This document shows positions 22,973 to 33,430 of a DNA stretch of 64,000 nucleotides, piece by piece (the stretch's first letter is position 1; each line of letters begins with the position of its first letter). The translations under genes were made by a program, and so were the position numbers. Origin of the DNA: Carex sylvatica (Eukaryota; Streptophyta; Magnoliopsida; Poales; Cyperaceae); the NCBI GenBank assembly GCA_964058845.1, contig CAXKVR010000032.1:29702-93701 (forward strand), in the 5' to 3' direction. The notes beneath the pieces are model-generated. The model was given only the letters and a program-made list of their open reading frames with translations. It was not told the origin of the DNA and made no database searches.

Positions 22973-23924
22973 CCAGACCAGAACAAAGCTGAAATTTCAG
23001 CATCCGAACTTAAAACAGTCATAGATTTTGACTCGTAGCTCCGTTTTGAGTGTATGACCACTTTTCGGAAAGCTTGCGAGAAGATCTACAATCTGGCATT
23101 TTTGGAAATTCTGTACGGTCTGTGTCAATTTTGATACGGGTCGTATCAGACAAATCCAGAAAGAAATCTGGAGTTCTGGAAAGAAATCTGAAGGAAGGAA
23201 AGTTGGCCAAAGTCTATATAAACGGGATTTCTTGCACCAGAAGAGGATTCTGGAGCAGAGAGACAATTCTAGGGTTAGAGATTGACGGCTATTGCTTGGA
23301 GACGAAGTGGAGAAGCAAAAGACGCGAGTTTTTATTGTGGATCTCCTTTGTACTTTGGTTTTAGCATGAATTCTTATTCTTTTATCTTTGTTATCTGTTT
23401 TAGCACTATGCTTGAGTAGTTTTATTTGTTTCTAGGGTTAAGATGTAATCGAATGTTTTGTTTTGCATCTAGTTATTGGATTTTTACGTTGAAATTTGTG
23501 TTTACTTGATTGTGATTTATTTTAATTGCTTAGTTTGAATTGCTTGATTATTATTTGGTTTGACCACTAGATGAGGCCACATCTATAAGGTACTGTGTCC
23601 AATTTGATCTTGCAACCAGACTAAGTACATGAGGTAGGATTAGTAATCCGACAGGGGAAACCAACTAGTAGCCGGAAGGTGAACATTTCCTCTTATCGAC
23701 GGATAAGAGGTTACCTTTAGTATTCCAAACAAGTAACTTGGTAACTCGAACCAATATACGACAGTTGAGGTTTAGAGCCCAAAGAGGGCAGATATTGCAG
23801 ATTCCATACCAAGTCGATAAACCAACATACGACAGTTGAGGTTTAGAAACATTAGGTCTGGTCAGTTAAACCCTACACAAAGGAACCACGTAAAGAAACA
23901 GTGACTGGTGCATTAACTCAAAGT

Positions 23925-24045
23925 CCACACGACCCGTGTACGACAGTACACGGTTCGTGTAAGCTGATACGACCCGTGTAGGAAACTACACGATCCGTGT
24001 AAGCTGATACGACCCGTGTAAGAAATTACACGGTCCGTGTCAGGG
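23925..24045. repeat. Palindrome cluster in the family B LTR
   Basis: Repeated inverted pairs of acgacccgtgta and tacacgg-ccgtgt separated by aagctgat. Each pair can form a short hairpin. The cluster lies past the transcription start, in the R/U5 side of the LTR. Confidence 0.75.
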
Positions 24046-24412
24046 ACTGAGAGGCAGAACTGAGATAAGTCTGAAACCCTGGAAACTCCTTTTATTATTG
24101 ATTTAAACCAAGTTTATTTACTGTCTTTCATTTAATTACTGTTATTGAACTGATTAGGAATTAAATACCAAAAACCAACCATCTCTCACTTCTAGTCTTT
24201 AACTGATTTAAGTAGAGTCCGGTTTAGATTTGAACCGTCCCTGTCATCGATACCCGACGATATACTACTCGATAGGACTGTGCACTTGCAGTCTGAACCG
24301 AAGGTGTATTAAAGGTTAAAAGGTACAGCTCGCTGTACTGAAACTTTGTACCATACGCTTTTGTGTGAACAAGAGTCATCAAATAGAAAATAGATCGCTT
24401 AGCCTCCTCTTG

Positions 24413-24480
24413 TCATCCAGCTGGTGGTCCATACTCAGAATGATCTCCTTCATTACTAGTAGCAGAAGCTTCACCTGAAA
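24413..24480 (-). pseudogene. Small exon remnant, left copy
   Basis: Minus-strand exon after a canonical acceptor (tttcaatttcag) encoding GEASATSNEGDHSEYGPPAG then a stop. An identical peptide is found in the right arm at 31425-31487. It is probably part of the same carried gene as the Glu-rich exon. Family not recognised. Confidence 0.45.
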
Positions 24481-26102
24481 TTGAAACAAAAGTTAACTTG
24501 ATAGCCACTATCAGGGTTTCAAAAAAGAAATTGGAACAAAAGACAAGTGAATATGTATAATGAAAAAGTAACAATGAATTTTTTTTGTAACATTGAAACA
24601 TAATACAAATGATTGGACTTATTATCTTTCCCTGATACAGCCTCATCGGGTTTTTCCTCTAATATCACATTGAACTTGTCCATATCAGTCACTACATATC
24701 ATTAATTAACAAGCGTTACCATTCTGTTATAATTTAGATAACCATGAGAATGAGAAATACATTAATTGGAGAAATAAAACAATTCACATGGGAATTCAAG
24801 ATGTATGTTATCAATTATATCGGACCGCTCATCTTCATATATGAGCTTCAAAAATAGTACCTCATCTTGATAGATTTGCGATCCGAAATAATTGATAACC
24901 TAAATCTCCACCCAATTGTTAACTGTGAGAGGGAGTACTACTTACAGATTTGAAATCAAAGCTTAACCTTCGTGGTTATTAAAATGATATACTAAATATT
25001 TGATCTAAATCCTTCATGTGGATGAATTGAAAGGTTCAATAACCCCATAAAATCACGTTCTTGGGTTATAACCTTCAAGTCCATCTACAAAAAAGAACAG
25101 ATCAACATGCATCAAATCACAATATAAGCTCTTTCTTTTTTCCCCCTATAAAATCCAACGAAATATAAATATAAACCTAAGGTCAAGAAACTTAAAACCA
25201 AAACTGAAAACAGAAACTTAAAACTAAAAATCAAACCCCCTATATTATGATGTACGTACCTCAAAAAAAGTAAAACTCAAAACATGAAAATTAAAAAATA
25301 TCAAAATATATGTAAAAACATCTAAGATTTTAACCACTACAAAAAAAAATCATAAACCTAAACCCAAAGACCTAAGGTAAGAAAAAATCAAAACTTAAAA
25401 CAAAAAATAAAAAATAAAAAAATTGCTAGACCTCAACCTAAACCTAAAGAACTAAGCTCAGAAAAAAAAAATTGAAACTAAAAATTTAAAATATATCAAC
25501 ATTAATTACAGTATCCTCTAAGAAACTTTACCCCTTACAAAACCCCCTAAAAACTAAGCAGTATATAACAGAAAAACACTACAGTAAGATCTAGACCTAG
25601 GTATTATATATATATCGGTAAAAAGCACTATAAATTAAAACACTATAAAAAACTTAGTAAGATCGCGACCTACGTACACAGAGAGTGCTAGTGAGGAACC
25701 TTAGGACTTATGTGAAAGAGAGAGCTCAGATGGCGGCCGGTTATTCCTAGTGAGAGAGAGTAAAGTTGCAAAATTTAAAATTGGGGGAGATGAAATTACC
25801 CAAAGTAAATATATATTGTTCTTTTAGGTTACAAATTATAAAATATAATAATTAATATGTTGTACTGCCGGATTTTAACCGATGGCGATGTTAAACAAAA
25901 AGTTAGGAAGTCGCATACTTCAATTTACTGTTAAATGCTATACAAAATTGGCCTAAAGTATTGCAAATTTTGTGTTGTCAACTGGATGGTCCGCTCTGTA
26001 ATTATTTGAGTTAATACTCGTGCTATCTCAGATTTGACTTCTGGATTTGAACTTGAATTTTTATGTTACTTTATATAGATTAATGCTATCTCTGTAATTT
26101 TT

Positions 26103-27250
26103 ATGTAACTATTTCTTTATCTCATGTCTTCTTATTTTTGCCAACTTTTGTAATGAATCTTTCCAAGTGAGAGTAGATCTCTTTCTAGGAATTTAGGTCA
26201 ATGCATGAACTTATTTAATTATATTTATTCGGTTATATTATTTTTATTATGATTTTTTGATTTAATGGTAATTTCTGTGAATTATTCTTTATGATTTCGT
26301 TATACTTGCAATTATAAGTATCATGCTAGGTTTAATGAATTAAAATAGTTAGAAATCATGTTATGTCATGTTCTTCTGCTTTAATCATTAAACTCTAGCA
26401 TAGGTCGAGTTAAGGAGAGTATCAATCAAATTATAAAGGTATAGGATATCTTATTAACACTAGGATATAAACCGGATCTCCAAAAATTAGAGTTAGGGTT
26501 TGGTGAGGTCGGTATTTCTGAAGTCAAACCCCTAATTTGGACACCTTGGAACAAATATTGTGAAATACTTTGAATTATGTGTATTAAAAATCCCGATTAG
26601 GTGAGTAACAGCCCTAAAAATGGCGGAACATTAATCCGTTCACCCAAAGTATTTGTATCAATATTTGTTTCAAAGGCTAACACAAATCATAAACTAATTT
26701 TTAGTTTCTTGAAATATTAATGTTCGTCTTGAATTATGTGTATTAAATATCCCTCTAGGGTTTGTAAAAATCCTAGAATTTGAGGCCAATTAATCTGTTC
26801 ACCCAAGATATAACATCAATATTCCAAGAGCGAATTAGGTTAGAAACCTCATTAAAAATCAAACATGAATATAAACAAACCGAATAGATTGAATTAGCAA
26901 GGAATTGTAGATTGAATACCCCTAGATCTTCTTAACTTAAAAGCAAATCAATCTTTACTTTCTTTATTTTATTGTTTGTAACTCCTTGTTTTCGAGTATT
27001 GAACCCAACTTAGGATTACTTAAGCAAAACCCCACCTATTCTATTTTATTGCACTTTACTTCTTTTTATTATTTTCTGAAATTAATTAATAAAGTCTAAA
27101 CCTAGTATCTAAACTTACTCTCTAAGGATCGATATCCGATAATATACTACGCGGTAGGACTGTACACTTGCAATCTGAACTGAAAGTGTATTTAAGGTTA
27201 AAAAGTACAACTTGTTGTACTGAAACTTTGTACTATACATTTTTGGCGCA
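26103..27250 (+). mobile_element. 5'-truncated family A LTR
   Basis: Aligns with the 3' part of the 18937-20863 LTR, beginning at taactatttctttat and running through agtagatctctttctagg, gtcaatgcatgaactt, the gatcgatatccgataatatac segment and the terminal tgtactgaaactttgtactatac, ending ttttggcgca. About 0.9 kb of the 5' side is missing. The middle (26400-26870) is rearranged, with a repeated gaattatgtgtattaaa phrase. It lies just outside the left arm of the inverted duplication. Confidence 0.75.
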
Positions 27251-27289
27251 CCAGACAACCATCTCGATCAGAAATTAAACCTTCTCAAG

Positions 27290-27600
27290 TAACGCACAGT
27301 TTGAATTTAGATCTAACAATTGAATGTGAGATAGCACGAATATTAAATCACACAATTACATATCAAACGGTCAAGTTGTAAACTATAAAATTTCATATAC
27401 CTTTGGCCGGGTTTCGTTTCTTTAATATATATATATATATATATATATAAAATTTAATTAACACCATCGGCTTATGCTTGAACCGATGGTGATCACTTAT
27501 TTGTGGTGGCTTCATCTTCCCACTATTGTTTGGTATGAAATTCATCGGCTTGTCAGCGATTAAACCGATGGTGATCACTATATGATGCAATTTTTGTATT
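27290..27600. repeat. Diverged CACTA subterminal segment
   Basis: It carries gtgagatagcacgaatattaaa, a diverged copy (same strand) of the right-arm segment near 29870. Then comes a (TA)n run (27424-27449) and repeated accgatggtgatcac (about 27480 and 27563) with caccatcggc. These are the subterminal motifs of the CACTA family at 21321 and 39190. The tip seems lost (gcaatttttgta near 27590 may be its remnant). Confidence 0.55.
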
Positions 27601-27631
27601 CATTAATTAATTAGTAATAGTAATTGAACTG

Positions 27632-27729
27632 TCTGTGATTTTAATATTTAATATTCGAAGTGTACTCAAAATATTAATTGTTCTGTGATTTTAATATTTA
27701 ATATTCGAAGTGTACTCAAAATATTAATT
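27632..27729. repeat. 50-bp tandem duplication
   Basis: Two essentially identical units (ctgtgattttaatatttaat, attcgaagtgtactcaaaa), period 50 bp. Confidence 0.92.
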
Positions 27730-28218
27730 AGTATGCTGTAATTCTCATTTTATATTTTCCAATATTAGTATGCTTTTGCAAAAATATTTTCTAACTCTTA
27801 CATATAACATATGCACTTTTAATGAAGCTTTGTAAAGTTTTCAAATGTAAAGTTCAATTAATAAATGTACTGCTTGAATTATAATAAAACATATTACATA
27901 TTTTAAAGTCCTTAAATGTACATATCAACAATAAATTGTGTATGACATGTACATTCAAGAAAATTAATGTATAACCAATTAATAAGTTGTCAGTTATTAG
28001 TATATATAGTTAATTTACCTCGAGTGAAATTTGTACAGATCTATTCATCATTCAACGTATATACAACATGTATACTAGTATCCCGTGTATTGCAACAGGA
28101 ATATATTATAAGAAAAGAAAAAGAAAATTAATACAAAATGACATATTTTCATAAAAAAAATTTAGACTAAATAACAAATAATATTAATTACTAAATAACA
28201 TATTAAATTTTAATCAAA

Positions 28219-29318
28219 CTAGTAAAACTTTAAAGTCTTCTCAAATGGCTTTGGATCAGGATTCCAGGGGTTGAAATCATCTGGCTCGGCCAACCATCTT
28301 ACAATTGCCCAATTCCACCCATCGTACCTCGGTCCTAAATCATGTGTTTGTTGTACAGCATCACGGCAAGCATTAATTACACGATAGTTCCTAAAATTTT
28401 GCAATTCACCTGTACGAAGCATTAGATAATTCACCACTTGTTCTACCAGGTTGTTGAACTCCCTGAATTTCACCTCAACCATCTTGAGATTTCTTCTCAG
28501 TTGATTTCCATACCTACTGGGGGATCCCGGATGAACACATAACTAAAAAAAAAAAGATGAACCGATAATAATAATTAAACAACAAAAATATCTTTAATTA
28601 CAAATATCAATAATCAATAAATAATTAATATTGGAAAAAATTAAGAACTTACACAGTTTTCATGTTGTACTATTACAAGCTGAGTCAACTGCGGACAACT
28701 CCTTATGATCCAGGTTTCTATTTGTAAAAGTGAATACGAACAGATAGAAACAGTGAGAGTTGTTATGTTCTCGAAGACCGAGAGTTTCTGTGGCAAAATT
28801 ATTGATGGTAGGTCCTATATGTTTGGATTAATAATAATAATTGTAAAATTAAACACATGTGAGAGTAATGAAACTATAAAATTGACCACACACATATATA
28901 TAGAGAGAGAGTAAGGCTATCATACATTGTAATGCATAGGTATTTTTGTGCATTGGACTATAATTACCGGATTCAAAGTCCAAATAATCGATCCAAACCG
29001 TTCATCTTGTTTTCCATATTAATATGTGTTTGGAGACCAAATTTTATATTTTTTAGAAAAAAATTTACTATTTATTAAGCTACTTTGAAAATCGCTGATC
29101 CAACGGTGCCTTTTGATTTTATTGTTATCGTTGGATCAGTGATTTTCAAAGTGGCTTAAGAAATAGTAAAAAAAATTCCAAAAATGTAAAATTTGGTCTC
29201 CAAGCACATACTAATATGGAGAACAAGATGAACGGTTTGGATCGGTTATTTGGACGTTGAATCTGGTGATTTATGATCCAATGCACAAAAATGCCTATGC
29301 ATTGCAATGTATGGTAGC

Positions 29319-29355
<37 letters not shown>

Positions 29356-29632
29356 TAGTAAAAAAAATATGATACCAGGCACAGATCACACTTCATATGT
29401 AACTCCATAATACGGGCATCTTTAATCTTATGGAGTAAAACATGATCCCCTCCATGGAAAATCGAGCATTAGAATCCCTAGCATTGATGTTGAGGAAAGG
29501 CAAAGAGGTCCACAGTAGGTTGTTCCACCTCTTAGACAACATGCACGTCCGCACCACCTCGTCGGTCGTGATTAGCCCTAAGATAATGAGAAGTAAATCG
29601 TCCGACAAATTACTTATGTAATCAAACATCAT
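28219..29632 (-). pseudogene. F-box/FBD-like gene remnant, left copy
   Basis: Exons on the minus strand: 29632-29376, 28814-28653, 28542-28219, each with GT-AG borders. Exon 1 encodes an N-terminal F-box (YISNLSDDLLLIILGL, then RTCMLSKRWNNLLWTSLP), the module that binds SKP1 in ubiquitin ligases. A one-base loss near 29415-29440 shifts the frame before KIKDARIMEL. Exon 2 encodes an LRR-like stretch (KLSVFENITTLTV). Exon 3 gives VEVKFREFNNLVEQVVNYLMLRTGEL, resembling the start of an FBD-type C-terminus, then ends FEKTLKFY. The total is far shorter than usual F-box/LRR/FBD proteins (about 400 residues), so the LRR middle has been lost. Exons 2 and 3 join in frame. A MITE sits in intron 1. Related to 35438-37284. 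Confidence 0.75.
28914..29320. mobile_element. MITE with (TA)n(GA)n-bordered tips in F-box intron
   Basis: TIRs of about 45 bp: AGGCTATCATACATTG on the left, mirrored by caatgtatggtagcct on the right. Inside is an inverted core (gtttggagaccaaatttta, actatttattaagct, gatccaacggtgcc and their inverses). Outside both tips are GA and TA microsatellites in mirrored order. The pattern resembles Micron-type elements that sit in TA repeats. Non-coding. Confidence 0.8.
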
Positions 29633-31216
29633 TGCGTAAGACCAAAACTAATAACAATGATGAATTTGTAACAATAATTTTTCTATTCAATTACATTTCC
29701 TAATCATCCATTATATATATACACACAACATATACAAGAGACGCTTTAATTAATTAAGTGCATCCATCTATATGATATACCCATATATGATCTGTCGGGT
29801 CTTTATTAAGAGCATTAATCTATATAAAGTAACATAAAAATTCAAGTTCAAATCCAGAAGTCAAATCTGAGATAGCACGAGTATTAACTCAAATAATTAC
29901 AGAGCGGACCATCCAGTTGACAACACAAAATTTGCAATACTTTAGGCCAATTTTGTATAGCATTTAACAGTAAATTGAAGTATGCGACTTCCTAACTTTT
30001 TGTTTAACATCGTCATCGGTTAAAATCCGGCAGTAAAACATATTAATTATTATATTTTATAATTTGTAACCTAAAAGAACAATATATATTTACTCTGGGT
30101 AATTTCATCTCCCCTAATTTTAAATTTTGCAACTTTACTCTCTCTCACTAGGAATAACCGGCCGCCATCTGAGCTCTCTCTTTCACATAAGTCCTAAGGT
30201 TCCTCGGTAGCACTCTCTGTGTACGTAGGTCGCGATCTTACTAAGTTTTTTATAGTGTTTTAATTTATAGTGCTTTTTATCGATATATATATAAAATACC
30301 TAGGTCTAGATCTGACTGTAGTGTTTTTCTGTTATATACTGCTTAGTTTTTATGGGGTTTTGTAGGGGGTAAAGTTTCTTAGAGGATACTGTAATTAATG
30401 TTGATATATTTTAAATTTTTAGTTTCAATTTTTTTTTCTGAGCTTAGTTCTTTAGGTTTAGGTTGAGGTCTAGCAATTTTTTTATTTTTTATTTTTTGTT
30501 TTAAGTTTTGATTTTTTCTTACCTTAGGTCTTTGGGTTTAGGTTTATGATTTTTTTTTTGTAGTGGTTAAAATCTTAGAGGTTTTTACATATATTTTGAT
30601 ATTTTTTAATTTTCATGTTTTGAGTTTTACTTTTTTTGAGGTACGTACATCATAATATAGGGGGTTTGATTTTTAGTTTTAAGTTTATGTTTTCAGTTTT
30701 GGTTTTAAGTTTCTTGGCCTTAGGTTTATATTTATATTTCGTTGGATTTTATAGGGGGAAAAAAGAAAGAGCTTATATTGTGATTTGATGCATGTTGATC
30801 TGTTCTTTTTTGTAGATGGACTTGAAGGTTATAACCCAAGAACGTGATTTTATGGGGTTATTGAACCTTTCAATTCATCCACATGAAGGATTTAGATCAA
30901 ATATTTAGTATATCATTTTAATAACCACGAAGGTTAAGGTTTGATTTCAAATCTGTGAGTAGTACTCCCTCTCACAGTTAACAATTGGGTGGAGATTTAG
31001 GTTATCAATTATTTCGGATCGCAAATCTATCAAGATGAGGTACTATTTTTGAAGCTCATATATGAAGATGAGCGGTCCGATATAATTGATAACATACATC
31101 TTGAATTCCCATGTGAATTGTTTTATTTCTCCAATTAATGTATTTCTCATTCTCATGGTTATCTAAATTATAACAGAATGGTAACGCTTGTTAATTAATG
31201 ATATGTAGTGACTGAT

Positions 31217-31487
31217 ATGGACAAGTTCAATGTGATATTAGAGGAAAAACCCGATGAGGCTGTATCAGGGAAAGATAATAAGTCCAATCATTTGTATTAT
31301 GTTTCAATTTTACAAAAAAAATTCATTGTTACTTTTTCATTATACATATTCACTTGTCTTTTGTTCCAATTTCTTTTTTGAAACCCTGATAGTGGCTATC
31401 AAGTTAACTTTTGTTTCAATTTCAGGTGAAGCTTCTGCTACTAGTAATGAAGGAGATCATTCTGAGTATGGACCACCAGCTGGATGA
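31217..31487 (+). pseudogene. Exon remnants of the carried gene, right copy
   Basis: MDKFNVILEEKPDEAVSGKD begins at 31217. After a probable intron and acceptor (tttcaatttcag), GEASATSNEGDHSEYGPPAG ends in TGA. Further open pieces upstream (about 31047-31130, YEDERSDIIDNIHLEF) and downstream (about 31530-31630, GGSCTKRVSRSIKAG) suggest a multi-exon gene reading toward the 32869 tip. Stops interrupt it. Not recognised; possibly the element's own accessory protein. Confidence 0.4.
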
Positions 31488-31751
31488 CAAGAGGAGGCTA
31501 AGCGATCTATTTTCTATTTGATGACTCTATTGGTGGCTCCTGTACTAAACGGGTTTCAAGAAGCATAAAGGCAGGTTAGGAGGAGGATGAAGAGACTGAG
31601 CTGCACCACAACAAAAAAATCAAGCTGACGGCAGGTGCATTTTCCTTTGCCACAACTTTAGCTATTACTTGTAAAGTTTCATTTTAGTAGATTATGTTAG
31701 ATAGGAATAGTTTTACGGTATGTTAATTAGATGTATATTTGTATTTTGTAG

Positions 31752-31981
31752 AGGAGGAAGCACGAGAGGAGCAACCACAAGAGGCAAGTGAGGTACGAGA
31801 GGAGCAAGCACAAGAGGTGGAGATCAAGGTGGAGAAGGCACAAGATGAGCAGGCATAAGATGTGCGAGAGGAGCAAGCACAAGATGTGGAGATCAAGGTG
31901 GAGAAGGTGGAGGCGGCACAAGAGCTGGAGAAGGCACAAGAGGTAGAGAAGGCAGAAGTGGCACAAGAGGAGCAACCTTAA
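31752..31981 (+). pseudogene. Glu-rich repeat exon, right copy
   Basis: Same 230-base exon as 22209-22438. It opens after ttttgtag and ends in TAA at 31979-31981. An in-frame TAA at 31856-31858 replaces the GAA present in the left copy. The acidic, heptad-like composition suggests a coiled coil. No family recognised. Confidence 0.55.
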
Positions 31982-32489
31982 TTACTAGCATGGTACGACC
32001 TTATGAGCAATACATAAATTAAATAGTAATATCTCTTTCACTCATATATATATATGCTACTGACAAAATCCAACATTGCAGCACATGAGGGCAAGAATTA
32101 TTCTCCTTCTGATGATGATTAATTAATCTTTGTTTAGCTAGGTAAAGCAACCATGTTTTAGATTTTGTTATTAGTGATGATGATTAATATGTATCTGTTT
32201 AGGAACAACAACCCCGTTTTGAATTTTGTTATCAGTGATATCTAGCTAGGGAGTCCTTAATTTTGTAACTACTCTTGTATGAGTTGAATACAACTTGCAT
32301 GTATTAATTATATATATGATACAATTGATGTCTGTTTATATTAATTTTCTATTCATATTAGCTTGCATGGTTTTATATTATTTGTTGATTGGTACCTACT
32401 ATTTCGTATTTTTAATATAAATGGATGGATATATATACACACACGCACACATACGAGGGCCCTAATAAAAGCACAATTAAAAAAAATAT

Positions 32490-32869
32490 CATAAATTACC
32501 AACGGCTCAAAATTAGTTAGAAATAGATGGCGTAAGTGACATCTGCCATCGGTTCAAACAACCCCACGCACGAGATGGCATTAAACCCTAAACGGCGTCA
32601 AATATTAAACGCAGTATGTAAGATCGCCATCGGTTCATTATAAAGTAGATCTTATGGTGTTCTACATTAAACGGCTTATTTAACGACCGAAAAACTATTA
32701 CTCCCATTGGTTCCTAATTTTTCAATAGATGGCGTCGGTGCTTAACACCATTGGTTTTCGCCGATGGCATATGTCTGTGGATTTTCTATCGGGGCGATAT
32801 GTATCGGATCAGACCCCGATGGCGAAACGCGATTTTAACCGATATAAAAGAATTTTTTTTGTAGTAGTG
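32490..32869 (-). mobile_element. CACTA end, mirror copy
   Basis: Reverse complement of 21321-21700: subterminal ccatcgg repeats and the tip gtagtagtg at 32861-32869. Small differences include ctgccatcggttc versus gaaccgatggtag and agaccccgatgg versus catcggagtctg. Confidence 0.8.
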
Positions 32870-33430
32870 TTTGGCCGAATATTACTTTTTCAGTATATCA
32901 AGTATTGAATAGTTTGTATTGTTCAAAGCAACATATCATATATAAACAAAGGCATGTACAGCTCTTCCACCGAAGTGTGAAGAGAGTAAAATTGAAAGTG
33001 GGTTTGGTTTCGGATAGAGTGTGGATATCCGATCCGTTTAGCCAATCAGAATATTATTTGTATCCGAATTTGGAGAATTTGGAGAATTTGTCCATCTTAA
33101 TAAATTATTCGAAAATGGATAGTATTCGGAACTATCTGCTTTGTTTAAATTCAGATACGGATTCTAATTGAATTCGGAGCGGATATCCACAGGATAATCC
33201 GGCTTCGTTTTCACCCCTAATTTCATGTCTCATTTTGTCTCATACATGATCTCCATATTAAAATTTGCTTGGAGATTAAATTATATATATTTTTTGAATT
33301 TGTTTTTTATATAGGTATAAAATCACTGTGTCAGAATCCGGGGAATTTGTCCATCTTAATAAATTATCCATATCCGGAACTATCCACTTTGTTTAAATTC
33401 GGATACGGATTCTAATTGGATTCGGAGCGG

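Larger units (their letters stand above)
22667..24371 (+). mobile_element. Solo LTR, family B, 1.7 kb
   Basis: Starts TGATATCTCGCAAACG and ends TTGTGTGAACA. A perfect 5-bp target duplication AGAGT lies at 22662-22666 and 24372-24376. The right arm retains the empty site (single ACTCT at 31524-31528). A TATA box tatataaa lies at 23215-23222. The 3' part (cgatacccgacgatatactac, ggttaaaaggtacagctcgctgtactgaaac) is related to family A, while the U3 is unrelated. U3 has six 21-bp repeats (about 22850-22965; gggtctgacaacatcttgt), and the second half has a palindrome cluster of cacgacccgtgta / tacacggtccgtgt (about 23925-24045). Confidence 0.88.
20864..26083. repeat. Left arm of a large inverted duplication
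   Basis: Matches the reverse complement of 29811-33430 at high similarity over about 3.5 kb once the LTR at 22667-24371 is removed. Shared landmarks: CACTA tip (21321 versus 32869), ccgatggcgatct block (21560 versus 32625), Glu-rich exon (22209 versus 31752), exon GEASATSNEGDHSEYG (24413-24480 versus 31425-31487), ggccgccatctgagc (about 25728 versus 30160), and the end attaatgct (about 26083 versus 29811). The left arm lacks about 115 bp present on the right near 33170-33290. The interior is transposon-derived, with no intact gene. Confidence 0.9.
29811..33430. repeat. Right arm of the large inverted duplication
   Basis: Reverse complement partner of 20864-26083. It is free of the family B LTR and so shows the older arrangement. 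It includes the CACTA tip ending gtagtagtg at 32869 followed by tttgg, the mirror of ccaaa before the left tip, which proves that the duplicated unit includes sequence outside the CACTA tip. The outer part (33171-33430) has two copies of attcggagcgg about 246 bp apart, the second abutting the LTR. Confidence 0.9.
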
